Positions 44,602 through 51,636 of a stretch of 64,000 nucleotides of DNA are shown one piece after another. The notes under the pieces are model-generated. The model saw only the letters and a list, made by a program, of their open reading frames with translations. It did no database searches and had not been told where the DNA came from. Position 1 is the stretch's first letter. Every line of letters starts with the position of its first letter. The position numbers and the translations under genes are program-made. Origin of the DNA: Pseudodesulfovibrio sp. 5S69 (GTDB lineage: Bacteria > Desulfobacterota > Desulfovibrionia > Desulfovibrionales > Desulfovibrionaceae). The DNA lies in contig NZ_CP146609.1 of assembly GCF_037094465.1 (NCBI RefSeq), positions 2,351,501 to 2,415,500 of the forward strand. The letters are read 5' to 3'.

Positions 44602-45022
44602 ATACAATGGTGTAGTCGACTTGAACATTGTCTGACCCAAGAGCGAGAAAACGAATAGTCCAGATTATTGGAGGATTGCCATCGCCTGTGAGGTTGATGG
44701 TGTGGACGGTCCTCGGCGGGCAGGCAACGGTCTCTTGGGATTCACCGTTGACTTCAATCCACACTCCCGTTGTGATACCACCCCATACTCCCGTCAAGTG
44801 AATCGTGATGTTTTTACCCCCTTCAAACCTGAGCCACTCGTGTCCGGTTATAGACCCATTAATATATCGAGTAGGTCTTCGCAACGGATGCTTCTTAATT
44901 TCACATTTGCAGTTGGGATGTGGACGCTCCGGCTCCTTCAAAAACTTTTTCCCTGCCAATGCCTTGCATTCGTTACAGGCATTGGGTTTCGGAAGAATTG
45001 TCCAGTAGCACTTCCCTTCCAC
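44579..45022 (-). CDS. Unknown protein with phage MuF-like cysteine motif (island gene 1, 3' part)
   Basis: 147 residues from GTG 45022. The segment NACNECKALAGKKF ... PHPNCKCEI has the C-x2-C ... HPNCxC pattern seen in phage head-morphogenesis (MuF-type) proteins and in polymorphic toxins carrying that module. The remaining ~100 residues look like a beta-rich domain (EWLRFEGGKNITIHLTG; VDYTIVYEDW). The same frame continues upstream in coding-like sequence to an ATG at 45181 but is interrupted by one TGA, so this may be only the downstream part of a broken ~200-residue gene. Function unknown. Confidence 0.55.
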   Translation of the reverse strand: MEGKCYWTILPKPNACNECKALAGKKFLKEPERPHPNCKCEIKKHPLRRPTRYINGSITGHEWLRFEGGKNITIHLTGVWGGITTGVWIEVNGESQETVACPPRTVHTINLTGDGNPPIIWTIRFLALGSDNVQVDYTIVYEDWSDK

Positions 45023-45181
45023 GTCAGATTGCTCTGGTTGCTTTGGTCCTCCTCCTCCTTCATTTTGGGCTTGTTGCCATTTTGCCAGACTATCCTTCGT
45101 AGAAATTCACACCATGTGCTTGGGCATTCCATAGATCAACTGATCATCACCGGTGTGCTGTACCAAGGTCTTCTTACCCAT
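45023..45181 (-). pseudogene. Upstream in-frame portion of island gene 1, interrupted by TGA
   Basis: From ATG 45181, preceded by AAGGAGAACAGAC, 24 codons (GKKTLVQHTGDDQLIYG..., ending PKHMV) run to TGA at 45107-45109. The same frame then continues without a stop (STKDSLAKWQQAQNEGGGG, PKQPEQSD) into the gene at 45022. Good ribosome site plus protein-like sequence on both sides of the TGA point to a nonsense mutation; readthrough as selenocysteine is possible in principle but I see no convincing SECIS hairpin. Confidence 0.55.
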
Positions 45182-45385
45182 GTCTGTTCTCCTTTCACCC
45201 TTGAGGGCTGTTTTGATTTGCGAACAGCCTAACACGGGTTTTCGGCCAATGTTGAAAAAGGAAGAAAAGGATACTCAGCGGGTAAAAAAAGCATAACATT
45301 GCATATTGACAGGTTTTTTAGGCTATCAATGTGCAGTTTACAATCAAGAGGATTTGTCTTGATATTCTAGCTCAGTAGGCAAAAT

Positions 45386-45415
45386 AAAATCGCCTCTCGT
45401 GAGAGAGGCGATTTT
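45386..45415 (-). terminator. Terminator of the tRNA-Pro/tRNA-Thr transcript
   Basis: AAAATCGCCTCTC (45386-45398), GTGA loop, GAGAGGCGATTTT (45403-45415). On the minus strand it lies 10 bases after the tRNA-Thr CCA end and is followed by ATTTT. It is almost a copy of the hairpin at 43879-43907. Confidence 0.85.
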
Positions 45416-45425
45416 CTTTGATATG

Positions 45426-45467
45426 TGGAGCTGCTGGGCGGGATTGAACCGCCTACCTCGTCCTTAC
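45426..45467. repeat. Proximal att-like repeat within tRNA-Thr
   Basis: The tRNA-side copy of the 42-bp direct repeat; identical to 43918-43959. Including the adjacent near-identical terminators the repeated unit is about 80 bases on each side. Confidence 0.92.
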
Positions 45468-45501
45468 CAAGGACGCGCTCTACCGATTGAGCTACAGCAG
45501 C
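45426..45501 (-). tRNA. tRNA-Thr (anticodon GGT)
   Basis: Cloverleaf on the minus strand: acceptor GCTGCTG/CAGCAGC, D arm GCTC...GAGC, anticodon stem CGTCC/GGACG around TTGGTAA (anticodon GGT), T arm GGCGG-TTCAATC-CCGCC, encoded CCA. Reads ACC codons. Its 3' half is the integration target of the neighbouring island; the gene itself remains intact. Confidence 0.96.
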
Positions 45502-45566
45502 GTTCCGGCTGTTTTCGATGAAATGGCGGGTCGACCTTTGGTCGGCCCGCCGGGTACTTCATCGTT

Positions 45567-45643
45567 TGGTCGGGATGAAAGGATTTGAACCTTCGACCCC
45601 TTGAACCCCATTCAAGTGCGCTCCCAGACTGCGCTACATCCCG
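45567..45643 (-). tRNA. tRNA-Pro (anticodon GGG)
   Basis: Minus strand: acceptor CGGGATG/CATCCCG, anticodon stem CTTGA/TCAAG around ATGGGGT (anticodon GGG), T arm with GGTTCAAATCC, encoded CCA. Reads CCC. It lies upstream of tRNA-Thr on the same transcript; a long imperfect hairpin (GGCGGGTCGACC/GGTCGGCCCGCC) fills the spacer and may guide processing. Confidence 0.96.
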
Positions 45644-45655
45644 ACGCGAAGTGAG

Positions 45656-45684
45656 TAACTAGCCGTGCACGGGTTTGTTGTCAA
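45656..45684 (-). promoter_or_regulatory. Promoter of the tRNA-Pro/tRNA-Thr transcript
   Basis: On the minus strand TTGACA (plus 45679-45684), 17-base spacer, TAGTTA (plus 45656-45661), 13 bases before tRNA-Pro. Strong sigma-70 type. Confidence 0.82.
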
Positions 45685-45911
45685 CGGTTTTTTAAGAAAA
45701 AAAGTCAACTTGGCGTTTTTTTTGGGGATTGTCCCTGCCCTCGACGGAGGAGAGCGCTTTCCGGAGCGGAGATTTATAATGGCGTTTCTCTCCAGGTGTG
45801 TATAATAACAAGGCAGGAACGCTGGATAACCCCTGAAGGGGCAAGTGTGCCGACCGGTGCGGCCGCTTCGGGTGAATCATCACATAATGTAAAAGCAATC
45901 AGGGGGTTGGC

Positions 45912-46454
45912 ATGGCTGATGAAGCTCTGAAAGACATCAATCAGTTTTTGACCTTCACGTTGGGCAAGGAGATCTTCGCCCTGGATATCGGAACGGTCCG
46001 CGAGGTCCTGGAGCTGACTTCCATCACCAAGATTCCGAGGACGCCCAAATTCATGCGCGGCGTCATCAACCTGCGTGGCCACGCCGTGCCCGTGGTGGAC
46101 ATGCGGCTCAAGCTGGGCATGTCCAAGGGCGAGGACACGGTGGACACCTGCATCATTATCGTGGAGATTGAGTACGAGGGAGAGTTCACGGTCATGGGCG
46201 CGCTGGTCGATTCCGTGCGCGAGGTCTTCGAGATGACCCCGGACACCATCGAACCCGCACCCAAGATGGGCGCGGCCATCAACGCCGAGTACATCAAGGG
46301 CATGGGCCGCCAGAACGAGCAGTTCATCATCATCATCGACATCAACAAGATCTTCTCCGCCGAGGAGCTGGCCATCGCCAAGGATATGGCCGGGCTGGGC
46401 GGAGCCGACCGCGCCCCGGCCCCGGAAGAGGCCGCCGCACCGGCGCAAGCCTAG
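45912..46454 (+). CDS. cheW: Chemotaxis coupling protein CheW
   Basis: 180 residues with a single CheW domain: FLTFTLGKEIFALDIGTVREVLE, MRGVINLRGHAVPVVDMRLKLGM and GALVDSVREVFEM. CheW couples chemoreceptors to CheA. The C-terminus adds a short Ala/Pro-rich tail. No cheA or receptor gene is adjacent. A TATAAT at 45801-45806 may be its -10 box, with a poor -35. GGGGG precedes the ATG by about 6 bases. Confidence 0.94.
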   Translation: MADEALKDINQFLTFTLGKEIFALDIGTVREVLELTSITKIPRTPKFMRGVINLRGHAVPVVDMRLKLGMSKGEDTVDTCIIIVEIEYEGEFTVMGALVDSVREVFEMTPDTIEPAPKMGAAINAEYIKGMGRQNEQFIIIIDINKIFSAEELAIAKDMAGLGGADRAPAPEEAAAPAQA

Positions 46455-46463
46455 AGACGAAAT

Positions 46464-46495
46464 AAAAACCCCCGCCCGAGAGGGCGGGGGTTTTT
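46464..46495. terminator. Bidirectional terminator between cheW and the Smr gene
   Basis: AAAAACCCCCGCCC, GAGA loop, GGGCGGGGGTTTTT (46464-46495): a 14-bp perfect stem usable in both directions. Confidence 0.92.
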
Positions 46496-46517
46496 CGTTC
46501 ACGGGCCGTTTTCACGG

Positions 46518-47240
46518 TTACTCCTCCCAGTTCATCATCTTGTCCCAGCGGACTTTGCCCTCTGTCTTCTTCTGCTTGCGCAGCAGCACGTAGAGGGCGC
46601 CCGCCCCGCCGTGCCTGGGCTGGGCCGTGCAAAAGGCAAGGACCACGCGTCTGAGCGGCTCCTTGGTCAGCCAGCTTTCCGCCTCGGTGCGCAGGACGGG
46701 CTGGCCGCCGGGGGAGTTTCGGCCCCGTCCGGTGACCACCAGCACGCAGCGGTACCCCTGGAGATAGGACTCCCGGATGAAGAAGAGCAGGGAGTCGCGC
46801 GCCTGGTCCGAAGTCATGCCGTGCAGATCCAGGTGGGCGGCCAGACTCAAGGAACCGGCCTTGAGCCGTTGGAATATCTTGATGTCCAGACCACGCACGT
46901 ATCCGTACATGAACTCGTCGGTGTATTCGAGTTCGAACTCGATGTCCCCGCGCATGAAGCGGTCCAGGTCGTTGCCGGCTTCGTCTTCGGCCGAGATGGT
47001 CTGGGTCGGGCCGGAAGCGACGGCGGGGGGGACTTGGCGGCCGCTGGAGCCTTCCATGCGCTGCACGCCTTGCATGGCGGCCATGAAGATTTCCTCGGCT
47101 TCGGGCTCGGTCTCGGGGTTGACTTTTTCCTTTGGAGGCTCATTTTTCTCGTATGGGAGGGAATAGATGTCCTCTTTTTCCTTCTTGAATTTGATCTGCT
47201 TGAGATCGCCAAGGTTGTTCATGCGTTTTTTGCCCATCAT
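46518..47240 (-). CDS. Smr-domain protein
   Basis: 240 residues. The C-terminal 90 residues form an Smr domain: LDLHGMTSDQARDSLL, VVTGRGRNSPGG and PLRRVVLAFCTAQPRHGGAGALYVLL, as in stand-alone SmrA/SmrB nucleases that cut mRNA at collided ribosomes or nick branched DNA. The N-terminal 140 residues are charged and probably flexible (KKEKEDIYSLPYEKNEPPKEK). Start 47240 (ATGATG) has AAGGAAGG upstream; the longer frame to 47363 is not supported. Confidence 0.88.
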   Translation of the reverse strand: MMGKKRMNNLGDLKQIKFKKEKEDIYSLPYEKNEPPKEKVNPETEPEAEEIFMAAMQGVQRMEGSSGRQVPPAVASGPTQTISAEDEAGNDLDRFMRGDIEFELEYTDEFMYGYVRGLDIKIFQRLKAGSLSLAAHLDLHGMTSDQARDSLLFFIRESYLQGYRCVLVVTGRGRNSPGGQPVLRTEAESWLTKEPLRRVVLAFCTAQPRHGGAGALYVLLRKQKKTEGKVRWDKMMNWEE

Positions 47241-47380
47241 GTAACCTTCCTTTGGTCGAGCCGAGTATATTCGAAACCCCCAGAGGGGAGTGGTTGGTGC
47301 CGCCGGCGCAGCGAGCGCTGGACTTCCGCGACGTGCTTGAGTAATGAGCCTGTTGCACATCATTCAAAGCGAGGAATTAC

Positions 47381-48139
47381 ATGCTGACCATTGAAGACTT
47401 GCATGTCAACATCGGCGACAAAGAGGTCCTGCAAGGGATCGACCTACAGATAAACGACGGGGAGACCTTCATCCTGTTCGGCCCCAACGGTTCGGGCAAA
47501 ACGTCCCTGCTCATGACCCTGATGGGTTTTTCCGGCTATGAGGTGACCAAGGGCAAGATCATCTTCAAGGGCGAGGACATCACCGACGCCCCGATGTACG
47601 AGCGCGCCCGACTGGGCATGGGCATGTCCTTCCAGCGGCCGCCGACCATCCACGGCCTGCGCACCCGCCACCTGGTCCAGATGTGTTCGCGCAAGGGCCA
47701 TGTCAACACGGACCTGCTGGCCGAGACCGTGAACATGGGCGATTTCCTCGACCGCGACATCAACGCGGGCTTCTCGGGCGGCGAGATCAAGCGTTCCGAA
47801 TTGCTTCAGCTCATGGCCCAGCAGCCCGACCTGGTGCTCTTCGACGAGCCCGAGTCCGGCGTGGACATGGAGAACATGCAGCTCGTGGGCAAGGTGGCCA
47901 GGGACGTCCTGGACGGCAAGTTCAGCGTGGCTCCGGACCTGAGCCTCAAGGAGCGCAAGGAGCGGGTCAAGACCGCCGGGCTGATCATCACCCACACCGG
48001 GTATATCCTCGACTACGTGAACGCCGACCGGGGCCAGGTCCTGTACCAGGGGCATCTGTGCTGCGAAGGCCGTCCCAGAGACATTCTGGACCACATCCGG
48101 GAGCACGGCTACCAGGAATGTGTCCGCTGCATGAACTAG
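47381..48139 (+). CDS. sufC: Fe-S assembly ATPase SufC-like
   Basis: 252 residues, ABC ATPase. Walker A GPNGSGKTSLL, signature NAGFSGGEIKRSELLQL, Walker B LVLFDEPESGVD and switch His in IITHTG. The SGGE(I/K)KR signature and the ESGLD-like ESGVD are SufC traits. It pairs with the SufB-type gene 20 bp downstream. Only sufC and one sufB/D gene are present, as in the two-gene SUF-like minimal systems (SMS) described in archaea and anaerobic bacteria. Confidence 0.92.
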   Translation: MLTIEDLHVNIGDKEVLQGIDLQINDGETFILFGPNGSGKTSLLMTLMGFSGYEVTKGKIIFKGEDITDAPMYERARLGMGMSFQRPPTIHGLRTRHLVQMCSRKGHVNTDLLAETVNMGDFLDRDINAGFSGGEIKRSELLQLMAQQPDLVLFDEPESGVDMENMQLVGKVARDVLDGKFSVAPDLSLKERKERVKTAGLIITHTGYILDYVNADRGQVLYQGHLCCEGRPRDILDHIREHGYQECVRCMN

Positions 48140-48159
48140 TCCGGCACGGGAGAATTGAT

Positions 48160-49320
48160 ATGAGTAAAGTCGATCTGAAGAATTTCAAGTTTGACGGCCT
48201 CAACCAGGAGGCCATCGCCGATCTGAACGCCCTGTCCGACGAGGACAAGGACCAACTGCTCATGGCGGGCGTGGTCTCGGACCTGTCCACCCGGTCCGCT
48301 TCCTACCTGCAGATGGACCAGTCCGCTGTACACTGCCAGTCCAGGGACGAGGGCGTGGAGATCATGGACATCAAGGACGCCCTGAAGAAGTACGACGGCC
48401 TCAAGGAGTACTTCTGGACCCTGGTGGACAAGGACAAGGACGAGTTCACCCGGTCCGCCTACGACAACCTGCACGGCGGCTATTTCATCCGGGTCAAGGC
48501 CGGGGCCAAGATCAAGGACCCCATCCAGTCCTGCCTCATGCTCAAATCCGAGAACGTGGGCCAGAACGTCCACAATCTCGTGATCATCGAGGAGGGGGCC
48601 GAGGCGCACATCATCACCGGCTGTTCCGTGGCCCACGGCACCAGGTCCGGCGCGCACCTGGGCATCTCCGAGTTCTTCGTCAAGAAGAACGCGTCGCTGA
48701 CCTTCACCATGGTCCACAACTGGTCCGACTCCGTGGCCGTGCGGCCGCGTTCGGCGGGCATGGTCGAGGAGGGCGGCAAGTTCCTGAACAACTACGTCCT
48801 GCTCAAACCGGTCAAGGATCTGCAGATGTATCCCGCCATCACCCTGAACGGCCCGGACTCCGTGGCCCGTTTCAACTCCGTGGTGGTGGCCACCGAAGGC
48901 TCGTTGCTGGACATGGGCAACCGCGTGGTCATGAACGCCCCGAACACCCGGTGCGAGATCATCGCCCGGACCATCGCCGCGGGCGGCACGATCATCAACC
49001 GGGGCCACATCGCCGCCCACAACGTGCCGAGCAAAGGCCATCTGGAATGCCAGGGGCTGATCCTCGGCGGCGGGCGCATCTGGGCCATCCCCGAACTGGA
49101 CGGCACGGTCGAGGGCGTGGAGCTCTCCCACGAGGCCTCGGTGGGCAAGATCGCCCAGGAGGAGATCGAATATCTCATGGCCCGCGGCATGGACGAGGAC
49201 GAGGCTACCTCGACCATCGTGCGCGGCTTTTTGAACACCGACATCATGGGGCTGCCTGATCGTTTGCAACAGGAAATCGACAAGCAGATCGAGGAGTTGC
49301 AGACCTCCAGCGCCATGTAG
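48160..49320 (+). CDS. sufB: Fe-S scaffold SufB/SufD-family protein
   Basis: 386 residues, shorter than the SufB of the classic SUF system (about 470-495). The beta-helix core and C-terminal SufBD signature are present: NLVIIEEGAEAHIITGC, RFNSVVVATEGSLLDMGNR, GLILGGGRIWAIPEL and LSHEASVGKIAQEEIEYLMARGM. With SufC it should form a SufB2C2-like scaffold for Fe-S cluster assembly. A separate SufD, SufS, SufU or SufE gene is absent nearby; sulfur may come from NifS or free sulfide (inference). Confidence 0.92.
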   Translation: MSKVDLKNFKFDGLNQEAIADLNALSDEDKDQLLMAGVVSDLSTRSASYLQMDQSAVHCQSRDEGVEIMDIKDALKKYDGLKEYFWTLVDKDKDEFTRSAYDNLHGGYFIRVKAGAKIKDPIQSCLMLKSENVGQNVHNLVIIEEGAEAHIITGCSVAHGTRSGAHLGISEFFVKKNASLTFTMVHNWSDSVAVRPRSAGMVEEGGKFLNNYVLLKPVKDLQMYPAITLNGPDSVARFNSVVVATEGSLLDMGNRVVMNAPNTRCEIIARTIAAGGTIINRGHIAAHNVPSKGHLECQGLILGGGRIWAIPELDGTVEGVELSHEASVGKIAQEEIEYLMARGMDEDEATSTIVRGFLNTDIMGLPDRLQQEIDKQIEELQTSSAM

Positions 49321-49340
49321 TAGACAACCGCGAAAGTCAG

Positions 49341-49376
49341 AGGGGCGGCGGCTTCGGCCACCGCCCCTTTTGTTTT
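49341..49376 (+). terminator. Terminator of sufCB
   Basis: AGGGGCGG-c-GGC, TTCG tetraloop, GCC-a-CCGCCCCT, then TTTGTTTT. One mismatch in the stem. Confidence 0.85.
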
Positions 49377-49473
49377 GCCGCCGCGGGTTGAATTAGCCCT
49401 TGAACAAACCGGATTGACGTACTAATCAATGGCATTCATTTTTCAAGAATAGCGACCTGAGAGGGAGTGCCGA

Positions 49474-50043
49474 ATGACGAAGAAGGAAGGGATCCTGCTG
49501 GCAGCCCAGGAATTGTTCGCCCGTTGCGGCTATGCGGGCACGACCATGAAAATGGTCGCCGAGCAGGCCGGCGTGGCTTCGGGCCTGGTTTTTCACTACT
49601 ACGAGTCCAAGGAAAACCTGTTCATGGAGGCCGGGGCCGAACTGATCAAGGACATGGTCACCACCCTGCGCCAGGCCACCGACGAGACGGCCAGCGGCTG
49701 CGAGGCCATGGGCACCTTTGTCAGGGCCTACCTGGATTTCACCATCGAACACGAAAAGACCTTCCCCACGATCATCCGGTGTTCGCCGTTCAGCGACGAC
49801 AACCCGGACCTGGACCGCGAGAAGATCGCGGCCAAATTCCTGAATCTCATCCACATCATCGAGGACATCCTGCGGCGCGGAATCGAGGACGGCTCCATCA
49901 GGGACCTGCCGGTCCCCCAGACGGCCTTCATGGTCTACGGCGTCATCGTCGGCGCGGTCCGCACCCGGTTCCTGACGCCCTACGACATCCCCGGCCTGTT
50001 CGCCGAGGCCAGGGAGTTCGTCCTGCGCAGCGTCTGCGTCTAG
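49474..50043 (+). CDS. TetR-family regulator
   Basis: 189 residues with an N-terminal TetR helix-turn-helix (ILLAAQELFARCGYAGTTMKMVAEQAGVASGLVFHYY in the usual order) and a helical ligand/dimer domain. A TTGACG at 49414-49419 upstream may be part of its promoter, overlapped by a short inverted repeat ATTGA/TCAAT (49413-49430). It is 26 bp upstream of a membrane hydrolase gene, which may be a target; the ligand is unknown. Confidence 0.9.
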   Translation: MTKKEGILLAAQELFARCGYAGTTMKMVAEQAGVASGLVFHYYESKENLFMEAGAELIKDMVTTLRQATDETASGCEAMGTFVRAYLDFTIEHEKTFPTIIRCSPFSDDNPDLDREKIAAKFLNLIHIIEDILRRGIEDGSIRDLPVPQTAFMVYGVIVGAVRTRFLTPYDIPGLFAEAREFVLRSVCV

Positions 50044-50069
50044 CCTCGGCAGCCGTATCGCCTTTTCCC

Positions 50070-50525
50070 ATGCCCGATTATAGAGGACATTTGGCCGGAG
50101 GGCTGTTCTTTGGCATCATGGGCCTGGTGGGCGTGGTCCTGCTGGGCTGGATGGTCTTCGAGCCGCTCCTGGCCGCGGGACTGCTCGGCTTCTGTCTGCT
50201 CGGGGCGCTGTTCCCGGACGTGGACACCAACTCCAAGGGGCAGAATCTTTACTACGCGGTCTTCGTGCTCGTGGACCTGGGGCTGATCATCAAGGGATTG
50301 TATGTCTGGGCCGCCTGGTTCGGGCTCTTCTCCATGCTTCCCGCCGTGGGCTCGCACCGGGGCTGGACCCATACCTGGTGGGCCATGCTGGTGGTCCCCC
50401 TGCCCATCTTGGTCATTCCTTTCTTCATGCAGGCGCAAGGGCTCGTCCGGCAGTTTGCGCCATTTTACGCAGCCTTTGTGCTGGGCTACTTTTCCCACCT
50501 GATCCTGGACGGAGAATTCAAATGA
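50070..50525 (+). CDS. Membrane-bound metal-dependent hydrolase (DUF457/YdjM family)
   Basis: 151 residues with four hydrophobic segments. The metal-site motifs are HLAGGLFFGI near the start, LFPDVDT, SHRGWTHT and HLILD near the end, the histidine/aspartate pattern of the YdjM/DUF457 family. Members are inner-membrane proteins of uncertain substrate; E. coli YdjM is LexA-regulated. ATG 50070 starts 26 bp after the TetR stop with no clear ribosome site, so it may be coupled. Confidence 0.82.
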   Translation: MPDYRGHLAGGLFFGIMGLVGVVLLGWMVFEPLLAAGLLGFCLLGALFPDVDTNSKGQNLYYAVFVLVDLGLIIKGLYVWAAWFGLFSMLPAVGSHRGWTHTWWAMLVVPLPILVIPFFMQAQGLVRQFAPFYAAFVLGYFSHLILDGEFK

Positions 50526-50565
50526 CTCCGGTAAGCGGGGAGCGCTCACCGCATTTGGCGGCGGC

Positions 50566-51624
50566 TCAGCCCCGGAGCCCTTTGTACAGGGACATGTACC
50601 GGTCGGCCATTTTCACGTCCGTGTAGTCGATGACGGATTCCGCGCCGCCCGCGAGCAGCCGGTCGCAGAGTTCCCGGTCGTTGACCAGCCGGACGATACA
50701 CGCGGCCAGGTCGGCCGCGTCGCGGTTCCTGAAGACCAGGCCGTCGCGCTCGTGGCTGACCAGTTCGAGGTTGGAGGGCAGGTCCGATGTGATCACCGGG
50801 GTCCGGGTGGCCCAGCCTTCCTTGATGACCGCGTTCGACCCTTCGCCGTCCACGGACGGGACGGTCAGGATGTCGATCTCGGGCAGGACTTCGCGGCTGT
50901 CCCGATAGCCGAGGAAGAGGATGGAGTCCGCCAGGTTGAGCTTTTCGGCCTGCTTCTTGAGATCCTGCTGGAGGGGGCCTTCGCCCGCAATCATGCACTG
51001 CCAGTCCGGCATGTCCGGGGACTTGCGCAGGTGGGCCAGCGCCTCGATGAGAACCTCGAACCCCTTTTGCGAGCTGAGCGCGCCCACGGCACCGAGGGTC
51101 AGCACCGGGTGATGGCGCGACTCGGTGGTGTACATGGCCGGGTCGATGCCGCTGTGGATGACCGTGGTTTTTTCCTCGGGCACGCCGCAGTCCACCAGGA
51201 CCTCCTGGATTTCGCGGCTGACGGCCACCAGGACGTCGCCCAGGAGGTACTTGTTCTTGCTCCAGCCGGGCTTGAGGCGGTAGGACACGCGGCGGCTGTG
51301 GACCAGCCGGAAGGTGTTGTGCATCTTCTTGGCCATGGCGCCCAGGGACGCACCCTTGGCGTCGTTGGTGTGGACCACGTCCGGATTGAAGGATTTGACG
51401 ATCCCGAGCACCCGGAGGATATTCATTGGATTGTAGTCGGTGTGGCCGGGGAGCTCGGTGAAGGGGATGCCGTCGGCCATGAGCAGGGGCTTGAGCGGCG
51501 AGTCCCCGGGCACCGCGACCAGGGGGTCGAACCGTTCGGCACGGTGCAGAGCCCGCGCCAGATAATATACCTGGCGTTGTCCGCCGCGCATGATCTTGCC
51601 CAAGTCTAGGAGCAGTACCTTCAA
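50566..51624 (-). CDS. Glycosyltransferase family 4 protein
   Basis: 352 residues, GT-B fold. The N-terminal domain starts VLLLDLGKIMRGGQRQVYYLARAL (acceptor side), the C-terminal domain has GAVGALSSQKGFEVLIEAL and the nucleotide-sugar motif VPSVDGEGSNAVIKEGWATRTPVI. Probably a cell-surface polysaccharide or LPS sugar transferase. It is isolated from other surface-sugar genes and lies 12 bp downstream of the sucCD fusion on the same strand. Confidence 0.9.
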   Translation of the reverse strand: MKVLLLDLGKIMRGGQRQVYYLARALHRAERFDPLVAVPGDSPLKPLLMADGIPFTELPGHTDYNPMNILRVLGIVKSFNPDVVHTNDAKGASLGAMAKKMHNTFRLVHSRRVSYRLKPGWSKNKYLLGDVLVAVSREIQEVLVDCGVPEEKTTVIHSGIDPAMYTTESRHHPVLTLGAVGALSSQKGFEVLIEALAHLRKSPDMPDWQCMIAGEGPLQQDLKKQAEKLNLADSILFLGYRDSREVLPEIDILTVPSVDGEGSNAVIKEGWATRTPVITSDLPSNLELVSHERDGLVFRNRDAADLAACIVRLVNDRELCDRLLAGGAESVIDYTDVKMADRYMSLYKGLRG

Positions 51625-51636
51625 CGTAAACCTCTT

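Larger units (their letters stand above)
43918..45467. mobile_element. Small genomic island at the 3' end of tRNA-Thr(GGT)
   Basis: About 1.5 kb between two perfect 42-bp direct repeats, one being the 3' half of the tRNA-Thr gene. The interior is visibly AT-richer than the rest of the window and holds two minus-strand genes of phage or secreted-protein character, with damaged frames. There is no integrase, so it is either a remnant or was moved by an enzyme supplied elsewhere. Layout (intact tRNA at one end, partial tRNA copy at the other) is the classic product of tRNA-directed site-specific integration. Confidence 0.78.

Noticed and set aside
44938..45132. 64-codon minus-strand frame overlapping island gene 1
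   Set aside because: It is a different frame from both the ATG 45181 start and the downstream gene; the in-frame reading with one TGA is more protein-like.
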